A stretch of DNA of 64,000 nt from Spirosoma spitsbergense DSM 19989 (GCF_000374085.1 NZ_KB893543.1:1-64000); one strand, 5' to 3'; positions 45,781 to 54,979 are shown, counted from the stretch's first letter. Program-made: numbers and translations. Notes: generated by a model not told the origin, from the sequence alone.

Positions 45781-46527
45781 ATGGAAATAGCTGCCGGACA
45801 AGAGAAAGCTAAACGCTGGATTAATTGCTTACTACCTAATGTAGCCCTGAAAAATGTGGCCACTCGCAAATCCTGGTTGAAAAATCCGCTGGCTGCGCTT
45901 CCCGCCGGTCTTAAGATACTGGATGCACGTGCAGGCGAGTTACAATATAAACCCTGGTGTACCCATCTGGATTACGTAAGCCAGGATTTTAACCAGTACG
46001 ACGGGAAAGGCGACGAATCGGATTTACAGACCAGTGAGTTCGACACATCCAGAATCGACCTTGTATTAAACATTACAGCTATTCCGATAACAGACGAGTC
46101 ATTTGATGTAGTTATGTGCATTGAGGTCCTTGAGCATGTGCCTGATCCGAATCGGGCCGTGCAGGAATTAACCCGTGTACCCAGAAAGGTAGGAATCCTT
46201 ATTATTACTACCCCGTTTTGCAGTATTACTCACTTCTCACCTTACCATTTTACCACTGGTTTCAATGGGTATTTCTACCAGCAGGTACTTGGTGAACATT
46301 ACAACATTCTGGAAGTTACGGCCAATGGAAATTTTTACGAATACCTGGCTCAGGAAATTGTGCGGGTGCCTATGGTGGCTCATACATACTCAAAATTCAG
46401 GGTTAGCCCCATTGAGATGGGGTGGCTGATACTGGCGCTACGTGTACTGAATCGGTTGAACAGGCATGCCAACGCATCGAGCGATATTCTTTGTTTCGGT
46501 TACCATTTCCGATGTATTAAAAAATAG
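45781..46527 (+). CDS. Class I SAM-dependent methyltransferase
   Basis: A 248-residue protein with a Rossmann methyltransferase core: motif I LKILDARAGELQYKPW, IPITDESFDVVMCIEVLEHV as motif II/III, then the VPRKVGILIITTPF strand. Motif I has Arg where the first Gly of DxGxG is usual (DARAGE), which may affect cofactor binding. The C-terminal part has two hydrophobic helices near residues 205-225. It starts four bases after the restored end of the DUF268 frame, and the fucosyltransferase start follows 28 bases later. The substrate is presumably a sugar of the nearby glycan. Confidence 0.82.
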   Translation: MEIAAGQEKAKRWINCLLPNVALKNVATRKSWLKNPLAALPAGLKILDARAGELQYKPWCTHLDYVSQDFNQYDGKGDESDLQTSEFDTSRIDLVLNITAIPITDESFDVVMCIEVLEHVPDPNRAVQELTRVPRKVGILIITTPFCSITHFSPYHFTTGFNGYFYQQVLGEHYNILEVTANGNFYEYLAQEIVRVPMVAHTYSKFRVSPIEMGWLILALRVLNRLNRHANASSDILCFGYHFRCIKK

Positions 46528-46555
46528 TCCCTTACAATCAAAATACAGTGTTACT

Positions 46556-47416
46556 ATGGTTGTAGTTGAGTTGATGGGGGGTCTCGGTAATCAGATGTTT
46601 CAGTATGCCTTTGGTATGCAACTGGCACACCAACGGCAGGATACACTTACCGTCAGCACCTTTTTGCTGAGTAATAAATTGCTGGCCAACCTGCGGAACT
46701 ATACCTACCGCCCTTTTGAGTTGTGTATATTTGGTATCGATAAACCAAAAGCATCGCCTTTTAATCTACTACGTGCCTTACTGCCTTTTGACCTGAATAC
46801 ATCACTACTTCGTGAAACAGATGATCCGGAAGCGGTCATCCCGGCAGCCTCCGCTCGGATAGTCTGTGTAGGCTATTGGCAGTCTGAACACTATTTTGAG
46901 GAAGTGACAGTCCATGTACGGGAGAAATTCATTTTCCGTCAACCCTTCAATTCCTTCACAAGCCGACTGGCCAATAACCTAAACGGCATACCTAACTCCG
47001 TATTTGTTCATATCCGCCGGGGCGATTATGTAACTAACAAAGGAGCCAACGCACATCACGGTCTCTGCGACCGAACGTACTATGAACGCGCCGTTACCTT
47101 CATGCGTGAGCATCTGGAAAACCCTCTCTTTTTTATTTTTTCCGATGACCTGGAATGGGTAAGCCAGGAACTAGGCCCTATATTGGAACCAGCAACGTAT
47201 GTGGGTGGTAATCAAAAAAATGATAGCTGGCAGGATATGTATCTGATGAGCTTATGCCGCCACGCTATCGTCGCCAACAGTTCATTCAGCTGGTGGGGTG
47301 CCTGGCTCAGTCCTCACGCCAGTAAAATAGTAGTAGCGCCAAAAGAGTGGTTTGGCAAACCTCTTTTACCGGTCAAGACAAATGACCTTATCCCTAATTC
47401 ATGGATAAGAATTTAG
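46556..47416 (+). CDS. GT11 alpha-1,2-fucosyltransferase-like protein
   Basis: From the ATG at 46556 the product has 286 residues, beginning MVVVELMGGLGNQMFQYAFG, the GT11 N-terminal signature. The GDP-fucose-binding motif HIRRGDYV follows in the middle, with the later FIFSDDLEWV and SSFSWWGAWLS motifs. The family adds fucose in alpha-1,2 linkage to galactose of surface glycans. The frame back to 46466 would overlap the methyltransferase and is not used. GDP-fucose would come from GDP-mannose (manC at 32016); gmd and fcl are not in the window. Confidence 0.92.
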   Translation: MVVVELMGGLGNQMFQYAFGMQLAHQRQDTLTVSTFLLSNKLLANLRNYTYRPFELCIFGIDKPKASPFNLLRALLPFDLNTSLLRETDDPEAVIPAASARIVCVGYWQSEHYFEEVTVHVREKFIFRQPFNSFTSRLANNLNGIPNSVFVHIRRGDYVTNKGANAHHGLCDRTYYERAVTFMREHLENPLFFIFSDDLEWVSQELGPILEPATYVGGNQKNDSWQDMYLMSLCRHAIVANSSFSWWGAWLSPHASKIVVAPKEWFGKPLLPVKTNDLIPNSWIRI

Positions 47417-47615
47417 CTAACTAAACTACCATCGGCTAAAAGACCGATGGGTTTGATTTCGGCTGAAGCCGACTAAAGAAACAAAAACAAAACGAGTAGT
47501 GATTTTTCTGCTGCTCCAAAGAGTAAAACTGAACAGGGCCGCCTGAGCGGTCTTCGCCTAAAGGCGAGGGATTTACCCCCAGATTGATACATTAATTTAA
47601 ATAAACATCTGTCCG
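47417..47615. other. Hairpin-rich gap between fucosyltransferase and FkbM genes
   Basis: Three short stems are visible: CCATCGG/CCGATGG near 47429-47450, TCGGCT/AGCCGA near 47459-47472 and CGCCT/AGGCG near 47556-47569. These words are typical of small intergenic palindromes in Bacteroidota. No promoter box is clear. The gap marks a change to AT-richer sequence downstream. Confidence 0.5.
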
Positions 47616-48344
47616 ATGATTCGTCAACTAGTAGCGCCTTATTGGCACATTTTCTATGATTTGCTTATGGCTGGCCGTAGGAAAAAATTTTACGGTACAC
47701 TTGTTAAACCAGGTGATTTGTGCTTCGACATAGGCGCGAACATTGGCGATAGAACTAGTATTTTTCTAGCTCTCAATACCCGTGTTGTAGCCGTTGAACC
47801 TCAACCTGCCTGTGTGCAGCGGCTGGAACGTCGTTTTGGAAATCAGATTACCATTGTAGCCAAAGGTGTAGGAGCAGAAGAAGGTTATTTACCTATGCAC
47901 CTTAGTAATGCAAATACACTATCGAGTTTTTCCGAAGAGTGGATTAATAAAGTACAACAGGAACGTTTTGCTCAATATGAATGGAATGAAACAATTACGG
48001 TTCCAATTATAACACTTGATAAGTTAATTGCTACCTATGGTGTACCTTCTTTCTGCAAAGTTGATGTAGAAGGATTTGAAGTACAAGTTCTGCGAGGATT
48101 AACGCAGCCATTACCTATGATTTCACTTGAATATACTGTACCTGAAGCTAAAGAAAATTTATTAGAAGTTATTGAGCGACTTGATTCTCTTTCAGAAAGT
48201 ATGCGCTTCAACTATTCTCCCGGCGAAAGTATGCGACTGGCCCTTCCCGATTATATACCAGCATCTGATTTTAAACAACTTGTAAACAGCCCAAATTTTA
48301 AGAAATCAAAATTTGGGGATGTATATGCAAAAAGTAGTCAGTAG
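47616..48344 (+). CDS. FkbM-family methyltransferase
   Basis: A 242-residue SAM-dependent methyltransferase: FDIGANIGDRTSIFLAL as motif I, VVAVEPQPACVQRLERRFG as motif II, and the family signature VPSFCKVDVEGFEVQVLRGL. It is expected to O-methylate a sugar of a surface glycan. Its third codon positions are clearly richer in A and T than in neighbouring genes, and it is separated from the upstream operon by a palindrome-rich gap, both consistent with recent acquisition. It ends six bases before the stop of the convergent DUF2304 gene. Confidence 0.88.
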   Translation: MIRQLVAPYWHIFYDLLMAGRRKKFYGTLVKPGDLCFDIGANIGDRTSIFLALNTRVVAVEPQPACVQRLERRFGNQITIVAKGVGAEEGYLPMHLSNANTLSSFSEEWINKVQQERFAQYEWNETITVPIITLDKLIATYGVPSFCKVDVEGFEVQVLRGLTQPLPMISLEYTVPEAKENLLEVIERLDSLSESMRFNYSPGESMRLALPDYIPASDFKQLVNSPNFKKSKFGDVYAKSSQ

Positions 48345-48350
48345 AACTAA

Positions 48351-48719
48351 TTAAGTTGGTTTTTCTAGTAAATTCATAATCCGGCAATTTTTAATAGAAT
48401 TTTGCCGGATTATCTGCGTCAGAATCACGTCATGCTGTAGTAATCGACGGTACAGTACCGCAATCAGCAAAAGGAACCCAGTAAAAAGTAGATAAAAAAC
48501 CAGGTCCACACCCCTGCCCACACCCAGCATTATGGCCAGATAAACCGGTAAAATGGGTACGGCAACAAATAAAATCCCCGTAAACACAATACCGATAAAA
48601 AAAAGTCGGTAGAGTAACCTATTGCGAAATAAACGTAATGAAGCAACCGCCACTACCAGCAGTAAAGCAGATAGTAGTAACTGAATTGGTGTTAGTGTAA
48701 ATTGAATATCAGCGTTCAT
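48351..48719 (-). CDS. DUF2304 family membrane protein
   Basis: A 122-residue protein with three hydrophobic helices (about 12-28, 38-60 and 68-92) and the family motif GVGRGVDLVFYLLFTGF. DUF2304 proteins are repeatedly found next to dolichol-phosphate-mannose-synthase-like transferases and are thought to assist their membrane function. Here the ATG shares one base with the end of the upstream GT2 gene, so translation is coupled. The last 25 residues are basic and cytoplasmic. Confidence 0.85.
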   Translation of the reverse strand: MNADIQFTLTPIQLLLSALLLVVAVASLRLFRNRLLYRLFFIGIVFTGILFVAVPILPVYLAIMLGVGRGVDLVFYLLFTGFLLLIAVLYRRLLQHDVILTQIIRQNSIKNCRIMNLLEKPT

Positions 48720-49399
48720 CAGCGAAAGTATTTATTAATAAAGACGTCAATCAGAATATCAACAGCCCCCTGCCAGCGCTGTCCTTTTACCTGTGAGTAA
48801 TCCGTGTAAATAATGTGCGTAGGCATCTCCACGTACTTCAGGCCCAGTCGCCGAATCTGCATCAAAATTTCACTGGCGTGTGCCATTCTGTTCTCCTTGA
48901 GTTGAATGGCGTTTAGTGCCCGGCGATTCATCACCCTGAAACCATTATGGGCATCAGACAACCATAACCCCGTTAGTAGTCCATTGATAACCCGGGCTAC
49001 CCGCAGCAACAAACGGCGCAGCCGCGGAATAGCGATTAAATCCTCTCTACGCAGAAAACGGGAGCCCAGCACCACATCGAGTTTTTGGGTACGCAATGTT
49101 TCGATGAACCGATCAATATCTGCCGGGTTATGTTGCCCATCAGCATCGAAATGAACAACAATGTCAGCCCCCTGCTGCCGGGCAAAATCCATCCCCGTTT
49201 GTAAAGCCGCTCCCTGCCCCAGATTGATCTCATGACGCAGGTAGTAAACCGGCAGATCGCGTACGGCGTTAGCGGTCTCATCCGTCGACGCATCATCGAC
49301 CAGCACGATATGGTACTGACTCCCAAGCGAATTGATCGTTTGCCGAATCACGTTGCCCTCATTATACGAAGGGATCACGATGTATACCTGCTCAGTCAT
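48719..49399 (-). CDS. GT2 glycosyltransferase, DPM1-like
   Basis: A 226-residue soluble GT-A enzyme of the polyprenyl-phosphate-mannose-synthase type: VYIVIPSYNEGNVIRQTI, LVDDASTDET and the metal motif FDADGQHNP near 84-92, followed by FLRREDLIAIPRLRRLLL and the GFRVMNRRAL acceptor segment. It would load a sugar from GDP- or UDP-sugar on undecaprenyl phosphate. The gene overlaps the upstream large membrane protein gene by eight bases and the downstream DUF2304 gene by one, giving a tight three-gene unit. Confidence 0.92.
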   Translation of the reverse strand: MTEQVYIVIPSYNEGNVIRQTINSLGSQYHIVLVDDASTDETANAVRDLPVYYLRHEINLGQGAALQTGMDFARQQGADIVVHFDADGQHNPADIDRFIETLRTQKLDVVLGSRFLRREDLIAIPRLRRLLLRVARVINGLLTGLWLSDAHNGFRVMNRRALNAIQLKENRMAHASEILMQIRRLGLKYVEMPTHIIYTDYSQVKGQRWQGAVDILIDVFINKYFR

Positions 49400-51497
49400 T
49401 GCTACGATAGATTTGAATGTTCCCTAACACAGCCACCTGTTTCATACACCGAATCTCAACGGGTTGGGGTACCCGGTCAAAGATAAAATAGCGAACATTG
49501 AGTGTTCTTAACTTAGGTGAGCAAGGGTCAATTCCCACCTGATAGCCATCTTCATAACCGTTCTGAATAATGACCGAGTCCGGGTGGGCAGGATCAATGT
49601 AAGAGCCGTAAACAGTATGTGCATACCGATTGTAGGCCGAGTCCTGTTTGGCCGTTGGGTCCAGCACGCGCATCGATTTAAAATCGGGCTGATTTTTTAC
49701 GCCACTCAACTGGTTTACTCCGGTAGCCGTTACGAGGTAGGTAATATACTGACTCCCCAATACCACCCACCTGGCGTTGGGTTCCTGCAGGTGAATTTCC
49801 CGCACTTTCCGGTAAAGAGCGTTCTCTGTTATCGGCGATGTTCCCTTGGCAACCGGATTGATCTTTAGATTGGGCAGGGTAAACAGCACGAGTGCTCCGG
49901 CAATGTACAGTTCTTTATGGCGGAAGGTAGTAACGGGTAGCATCAGGTAGTTCAGGCCCGCAAAAAACAGCGTTGGCAACACCAACTGATGGACCTTAAA
50001 GAACCCCTCTGAGGTTGAGATGTTCAGCCAGGCCGCAAAAACCATGAAGGCCAGTACGGCCACCGTCAGCAAAGCAGCAGTTGTACCGGAAAGCAGCAGT
50101 TTTTTTTGCTTGCTGATGTAGTCCAGATACAGAACGGCTAGAAATACATTAGCGATACCAAAGGGCACCTGCGCCCGGCGGGTCGGACTGAGGTCGAATA
50201 ACGTAATTTTGGCGAGAAACTCAGGAAAACCAACTTCAATATAGATCAATACAAAAACAACGAATCCCAGCAGAATAGTCAACAGCGGATCGAACTGTTT
50301 CTGCCGCAGGTAATAAATCCCCAACCCGACTGCTACAACTGGCGTAAACGTAATAAAGTGGGATAACTCGCAGACATTCAGCCAGATTTTTGGGAAACTA
50401 TCGTTATTGATGAGCCAGCCGGCGTAATATTCAGAAAACCAGTTGGCAATAAATCCTGTACCACCCGTTTCGCTGCGTTTACCCGGATAGACGGTATTAC
50501 TCATCACATCGATGGTCGGTTTGGCATCCAGGTAAAACTGGTAAAACAGAACACCCATTACCACGAAGGCAATGGCGAACGTGGCCAGTTTTAGCCATAC
50601 CTTATCCAGCAAATACTCCTTTTTTGCATTTCTCCAGACGAACCCAATGAGCAGCATGATCATCAGATAACCGAGCATAACCTGGTATGGAGGATATAAG
50701 ATGAGGGCAAACATGACAAAAGACCACGTAAATAGCGGCCCCGCAATGAGCAGGGTACGGACGTTGCGGGCGTAGAACAGGTAGACAGATGAAATCAGGA
50801 GCAAACTGGCCGCGAACTGCGTAGTGAGCACAAAATAAGACCACCAGGCAAAACCAGGGGAAAAAACCAGCCAGAATGCCCCCATTACCGATAGCCAGAA
50901 ATTATTACGGGTGAACAGTAAAAAAACAAGCGTACTGGCAATCAGATTGAAGAAAATAACAAAATTCCAGTGCCAGGAAAAACCGTGGTCGAAGTCGAAC
51001 AGGAAAAACCCCCAATGACTGGGCCGAAAAAAAGAGACGAAATGCTTGATTGGATAATAGCCGACCAACGCTACTTTTTCGCCCCCAATGGCAGCGTTTT
51101 CGAGCGGAAACCCCTGATGCGCCTGAGACATCATAAAAGGCGTCACCACGCCCCATTCATCAATTCGTATCGCTTTGGGCGTACCCGAAATAACACCCCG
51201 TTTGATATCCGAACCATCGGGGATTACTGTGTTCCACATGCCAATGGACGAATAATTTATTTTCGCTAAAGTCAGCAGCAAAAACAGCCCTACGCAAATC
51301 CCGATAAACCACTTTACCCGCTTATCAAACCGGATCAACTCAAAGGGTCGTTCAGCTTCGGGGAAATCGGCTGGTTTTGGCGGCACAACGGGTTGCGAAC
51401 GAACCGCTGTAGCTTGGGGTTTTGGTGGTGATTGGGCCGAATGACTGGTCGAAGGTGCTGCCGCAGTAACGGGCGAACCTTTCTTTTTCTTTGACAT
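49392..51497 (-). CDS. Large polytopic membrane protein, GT-C-like
   Basis: From the ATG at 51497 the product has 701 residues. A Lys-rich then Ala/Pro/Ser-rich cytoplasmic N-terminus of about 65 residues is followed by about twelve membrane helices and a soluble domain of about 120 residues at the C-terminus. The first external loop carries acidic motifs, IPDGSDIKRG and IRIDEWGVVTP, in the place where GT-C enzymes hold catalytic Asp/Glu. It resembles Bacteroidota membrane proteins encoded with DPM-type GT2 genes. It is inferred to transfer a lipid-linked sugar at the periplasmic face. The frame back to 51599 lacks any family character. Confidence 0.75.
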   Translation of the reverse strand: MSKKKKGSPVTAAAPSTSHSAQSPPKPQATAVRSQPVVPPKPADFPEAERPFELIRFDKRVKWFIGICVGLFLLLTLAKINYSSIGMWNTVIPDGSDIKRGVISGTPKAIRIDEWGVVTPFMMSQAHQGFPLENAAIGGEKVALVGYYPIKHFVSFFRPSHWGFFLFDFDHGFSWHWNFVIFFNLIASTLVFLLFTRNNFWLSVMGAFWLVFSPGFAWWSYFVLTTQFAASLLLISSVYLFYARNVRTLLIAGPLFTWSFVMFALILYPPYQVMLGYLMIMLLIGFVWRNAKKEYLLDKVWLKLATFAIAFVVMGVLFYQFYLDAKPTIDVMSNTVYPGKRSETGGTGFIANWFSEYYAGWLINNDSFPKIWLNVCELSHFITFTPVVAVGLGIYYLRQKQFDPLLTILLGFVVFVLIYIEVGFPEFLAKITLFDLSPTRRAQVPFGIANVFLAVLYLDYISKQKKLLLSGTTAALLTVAVLAFMVFAAWLNISTSEGFFKVHQLVLPTLFFAGLNYLMLPVTTFRHKELYIAGALVLFTLPNLKINPVAKGTSPITENALYRKVREIHLQEPNARWVVLGSQYITYLVTATGVNQLSGVKNQPDFKSMRVLDPTAKQDSAYNRYAHTVYGSYIDPAHPDSVIIQNGYEDGYQVGIDPCSPKLRTLNVRYFIFDRVPQPVEIRCMKQVAVLGNIQIYRSND

Positions 51498-51629
51498 GAG
51501 GAAGACTACGGACGAATTATTGTATGGGCTACGTTGTACAAAAAAGGTACGCGAAACCAAATCTACTAATACCATGCCAGTTCTGCCAGTGGCGGGCAAT
51601 CTCTTTATAAAAATACCTAATTTGCCCGT

Positions 51630-52655
51630 ATGAATAAACGATTGGTTCAGCAGGGGTTGCCCGTTATGCTTTCCATTGTTTTACTATGGTACGTACTGAA
51701 GGACGTTCCGCTGGCCGAAATAGGGCAACAATTCCGGCAGGCTAACGTCGGGTGGCTGGCTATATCGGGTTTGATAACGGGCTTGTATCAACTGGCACGG
51801 GCGGCCCGCTGGCAACTTACCCTACAGGCACTCGGTCACCAGCCATCACTGTTCCGGACAACTATAGCGTTGCTGGCCGGCACAATGGCCAGTATGCTCG
51901 TTCCGGGTGCGGGTGAACTAACCCGTTGCGGCACCCTACAACGAACCGATGGTGTACCGCTGGCACAGGGTATTGGCTCAGTCGTGGCCGAACGGGTTGT
52001 CGACCTGGTGATGCTGCTGGTCATTATCGCCCTGACAGTGATGCTTGAATTCAGGCGGGTAGGGCAGTATTTGCTTGACTTACTGATGCCGGTTACGGGA
52101 CGCTTTACACCCGCCAAGCCATCGAACACACTACTTATTATCTTATCTATCAGCCTGTTGCTTTTGTTTATTGGCCTGTATCGGCTTTTTCGAAGTGACG
52201 CTTTCTGGAAAAACCGGCTCATTATCCGGGTAATTACTATTATCAGGGAAGTGAAGCGGGGCTTTTTAAGCATTCGGCAACTCAAACAGCCGGGCCTGTT
52301 TATCTTTCTGACTGTCGTGAATTTCGGACTAGCCTTTCTGATAACGTACAGTTTGTTTTTTGCTTCTCCCCAAACGACTTCACTCCCTCCCCAGGCCGCC
52401 CTGACCATACTGACTGTTAGTTCAGTGGGGGGGATAGCCGTACCAACCCAGGGCGGAATTGGCACGTACCACTTTCTGGTTAGCCGGGCATTGGTTTTAT
52501 ACGGAATGACCCTTACGGAAGGCGTTGTCGTGGCCACATTCCTGCACGCTGTTCAAACTGGTTTCTCGCTGCTGCTCAGCAGCTTGAGCTTCCTGATTGT
52601 GCCGATTCTGATTGCCAATCGCCGGAAAAAACAGGCAACAAGTTTGATGAAGTAA
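51630..52655 (+). CDS. YbhN/UPF0104-type flippase-like membrane protein
   Basis: A 341-residue protein of the lysylphosphatidylglycerol-synthetase transmembrane superfamily (UPF0104). It has seven to eight helices, the RAARWQLTLQALG segment, the MLVPGAGELTRCGTL motif and the VGGIAVPTQGGIGTYHFLVS motif. Such proteins are proposed to flip or scramble lipid-linked intermediates or phospholipids. It diverges from the large membrane protein gene with 132 bases between starts, and the two may act in the same lipid-linked sugar route. No aminoacyl-transferase domain is attached. Confidence 0.88.
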   Translation: MNKRLVQQGLPVMLSIVLLWYVLKDVPLAEIGQQFRQANVGWLAISGLITGLYQLARAARWQLTLQALGHQPSLFRTTIALLAGTMASMLVPGAGELTRCGTLQRTDGVPLAQGIGSVVAERVVDLVMLLVIIALTVMLEFRRVGQYLLDLLMPVTGRFTPAKPSNTLLIILSISLLLLFIGLYRLFRSDAFWKNRLIIRVITIIREVKRGFLSIRQLKQPGLFIFLTVVNFGLAFLITYSLFFASPQTTSLPPQAALTILTVSSVGGIAVPTQGGIGTYHFLVSRALVLYGMTLTEGVVVATFLHAVQTGFSLLLSSLSFLIVPILIANRRKKQATSLMK

Positions 52656-52760
52656 CCTGCTCGTTACTGCCAGATACCTCCATATGACAGGATGAGGTTT
52701 CTCAAAATCCCGTTCATGTCTTCTTACTATATTGGCAAACACAGGGTCATACAGCCAGCC

Positions 52761-53192
52761 TCAGGGAACGTCGTACTCGATAGTAGCCAGATCGAATGAT
52801 TTGGCAAACAGATCGACCAGGCGATTAAGGACCATAAACCCAGCTTTGGTGTCTCCTTTGTAAACGAATGGTTCCTCTGGTGATGTATCACCAACAAGCA
52901 CCCGGCCTTCCGCCGTGAAATGGGCAATGCCGTTATCTACTGTAACCAGCACCCGAATCCGCACGTTGTTCATTTCCTCCCGGCGTTCGGTGGCCAGTGT
53001 GTACCGGGCTTCGTCGGCATCCTCGATAACATAATCCTGGGTTTCCAGAAACCCCTGTACGGCACGGTAAAGGCTCGAATCAGCCGTAGACGTTTGCAGA
53101 TCGATTCCAGTAGCCCCTTCCGGAATCGACTGAGCGTGACCCGACTGGCCTAAACCTATTGTCAACAGAAGGACGAACAGCAGTAATTTCAT
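52761..53192 (-). CDS. Small secreted protein, unknown function
   Basis: From the ATG at 53192 the product is 143 residues with a signal peptide (MKLLLFVLLLTIGLGQSGHA). The mature part alternates strands and helices (SSLYRAVQGFLETQDYVIED, VRIRVLVTVDNGIAHFTAEG). The pattern recalls small periplasmic alpha/beta domains, but no family is recognised. The frame back to 53240 precedes the signal peptide and is unlikely. It lies 66 bases downstream of the amidohydrolase on the same strand, so it may be expressed with it. Confidence 0.8.
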   Translation of the reverse strand: MKLLLFVLLLTIGLGQSGHAQSIPEGATGIDLQTSTADSSLYRAVQGFLETQDYVIEDADEARYTLATERREEMNNVRIRVLVTVDNGIAHFTAEGRVLVGDTSPEEPFVYKGDTKAGFMVLNRLVDLFAKSFDLATIEYDVP

Positions 53193-53258
53193 AGTGTAAA
53201 GGTAGGACGGGCAACCCAAACCGATTGCCCGTCGGCTCACGAACGCGTATGACTCCGG

Positions 53259-54896
53259 TCAATTTTTACTTCCGCCCGACACCTTACCCGCTTTTGCCGG
53301 TACGCCCGGCTGGGTTATCTCGAAGTTTTCTTTCTGCTTGGCATCGGCTACCATCTGGCGAACGTCGGCCAGCAGTTTTTTGGCATCGTACACAACACCA
53401 TCTTTCACTGTGTAGGTAACTCCTCCTACCCGTTCTACTTCGTTTTTGTCGTTCAGATGAATAGCCCCCGTCCCATACAGCACTTTCAGATTAGCCAGCG
53501 GATTTTGGTCGACAATCACAAAATCGGCTAGTTTCCCTACTTCTACCGACCCAATCTGATCGGCCATACCGAGAGCTTCGGCGGCTTTCAGGGTGGCGGC
53601 CCGAATAACTTCCAGCGGGTGAAAACCGGCTTCTCGCAGCAGCTCAAGTTCGCGAATGTAGGCAAACCCATAGAGTTGATAAATGAAACCGGAATCTGAC
53701 CCTGCCGTAACGCGGCCACCCCGATTTTTGTATTCGTTGATGAACGCCATCCAGAGCTGGTAATTTTTCTTCCAGGCTACCTCCTGTTCTGTACCCCAGT
53801 TGTGCCAGTACGACCCGTGCGAAATCCGGCTGGGACCGTAGAAACGCCACAGGCTCGGCATCGTGTAATCGTCGTGCCATTCGGCGCGCCGGGCCAGCAT
53901 CAGTTCGCGGTTGGCTTCGTAGATATTAAAAGTGGGGTCGAGGGTAAAATCCAGCGCAATGAGTTCGTCCATCACCTTGTTCCAGCGTTCGGTGCCCGGT
54001 TTGGCGGCTTGCTGCCACAGGTTACCCGCTTCCTCGAAACGGTTCTGTTCATTGCTGTAGTTATAATCGGCGGGGTAGTTCTGCACCGTTTTATCGTCGA
54101 AGAGGGCTTCGGGCAGGCCATACCAGTGTTCGAGCGAGGTCAGGCCTGCTTTAGCGGTAGCCAGGGCATTCATTCGGGCCACTTCCAGCTGGGCGTGGTG
54201 GCAGGCCGACCGCAAACCTAATTTCTTGTTCTCTTCCAGCGCGGCCCGAAATATATTCGGCTCGGCCCCAAAGAATTTGATGCCGTCGGCCCCACGTTTG
54301 GCATTTAACTGCACCCAGGCCCGCGCCTGTTCGGGCGTACTGATGGGTTCCTTTGCTCCCTGCCCGAATACCGTATAAGCCAGAATACGGGGGGCCGTAA
54401 TTTCGTTCTTATTGCTCTTGGCGCGGTGTTCCAGCACCCAGTCCAACCCGTTGCCACAGCTTGGGTCGCGGATGGTGGTGATACCGTGTCCCAGCCAGAG
54501 TTTGAACACATATTCGGCGTTGGCCCCCTGCGCCTGCCCGCCAATGTGGCCGTGCATGTCTATAAATCCCGGCATCAGGTACATGCCTTCGCAGTTCAGT
54601 TCTTTATCACCCGGACCGGCCTGTGGTCGACTCTTCGGGTCGATGGGTACGCCCGGAAAACCCACTTGTTTGATTTGAGCAATTTTGTTTTTTTCCACCA
54701 CAATATCCACCGGCCCAATGGGCGGTGCGCCGGTACTGTTCACCAGCGTAACACCCCGGATAATGAGTTTCCCGTATGGCCCTTCCCCTTCATGGCGGGG
54801 GGGCGCTTTCTCCACCTGCGCAGAAAGAGAATGACCCATGAAGAGTGAGCAGTGTAGAATAAGGAGTGTGCGGAGGTAAATTGAGAATTTTGCCAT
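53259..54896 (-). CDS. Secreted amidohydrolase-family metallohydrolase
   Basis: From the ATG at 54896 the product has 545 residues with a signal peptide ending near LSAQ. The TIM-barrel amidohydrolase metal site starts with His115 and His117 in PGFIDMHGHIGG. Further ligands are likely in SACHHAQLEVARM and SLEHWYG, with Asp in GRVTAGSDSGF. The C-terminal beta sandwich (VGKLADFVIVDQNPLANL) is typical of imidazolonepropionase-like and prolidase-like members. It is probably periplasmic, hydrolysing an amide or ester such as a dipeptide. The start is divergent from the antitoxin gene. Confidence 0.88.
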   Translation of the reverse strand: MAKFSIYLRTLLILHCSLFMGHSLSAQVEKAPPRHEGEGPYGKLIIRGVTLVNSTGAPPIGPVDIVVEKNKIAQIKQVGFPGVPIDPKSRPQAGPGDKELNCEGMYLMPGFIDMHGHIGGQAQGANAEYVFKLWLGHGITTIRDPSCGNGLDWVLEHRAKSNKNEITAPRILAYTVFGQGAKEPISTPEQARAWVQLNAKRGADGIKFFGAEPNIFRAALEENKKLGLRSACHHAQLEVARMNALATAKAGLTSLEHWYGLPEALFDDKTVQNYPADYNYSNEQNRFEEAGNLWQQAAKPGTERWNKVMDELIALDFTLDPTFNIYEANRELMLARRAEWHDDYTMPSLWRFYGPSRISHGSYWHNWGTEQEVAWKKNYQLWMAFINEYKNRGGRVTAGSDSGFIYQLYGFAYIRELELLREAGFHPLEVIRAATLKAAEALGMADQIGSVEVGKLADFVIVDQNPLANLKVLYGTGAIHLNDKNEVERVGGVTYTVKDGVVYDAKKLLADVRQMVADAKQKENFEITQPGVPAKAGKVSGGSKN

Positions 54897-54897
54897 G

Positions 54898-54950
54898 GCT
54901 AACAGTGTTACCAGAAAAAGTCGGTTCAACAAGCAAGGTAAGGTGTTAGC
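54898..54950. promoter_or_regulatory. Dyad between amidohydrolase and antitoxin genes
   Basis: GCTAACA (54898-54904) with TGTTAGC (54944-54950), and inside it TTACC (54908-54912) with GGTAA (54937-54941), form a spaced inverted repeat in the divergent promoter region. Toxin-antitoxin operons are usually self-repressed, so this is a candidate site for the antitoxin. Binding is inference. Confidence 0.4.
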
Positions 54951-54979
54951 TAGTAGCTTTGAGAAAAAATAGTACAAAT

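Noticed and set aside
51836-52537. 233-residue minus-strand frame
   Set aside because: Antisense shadow of the UPF0104 gene, rich in Ser, Thr and Arg as expected from reversed membrane codons.
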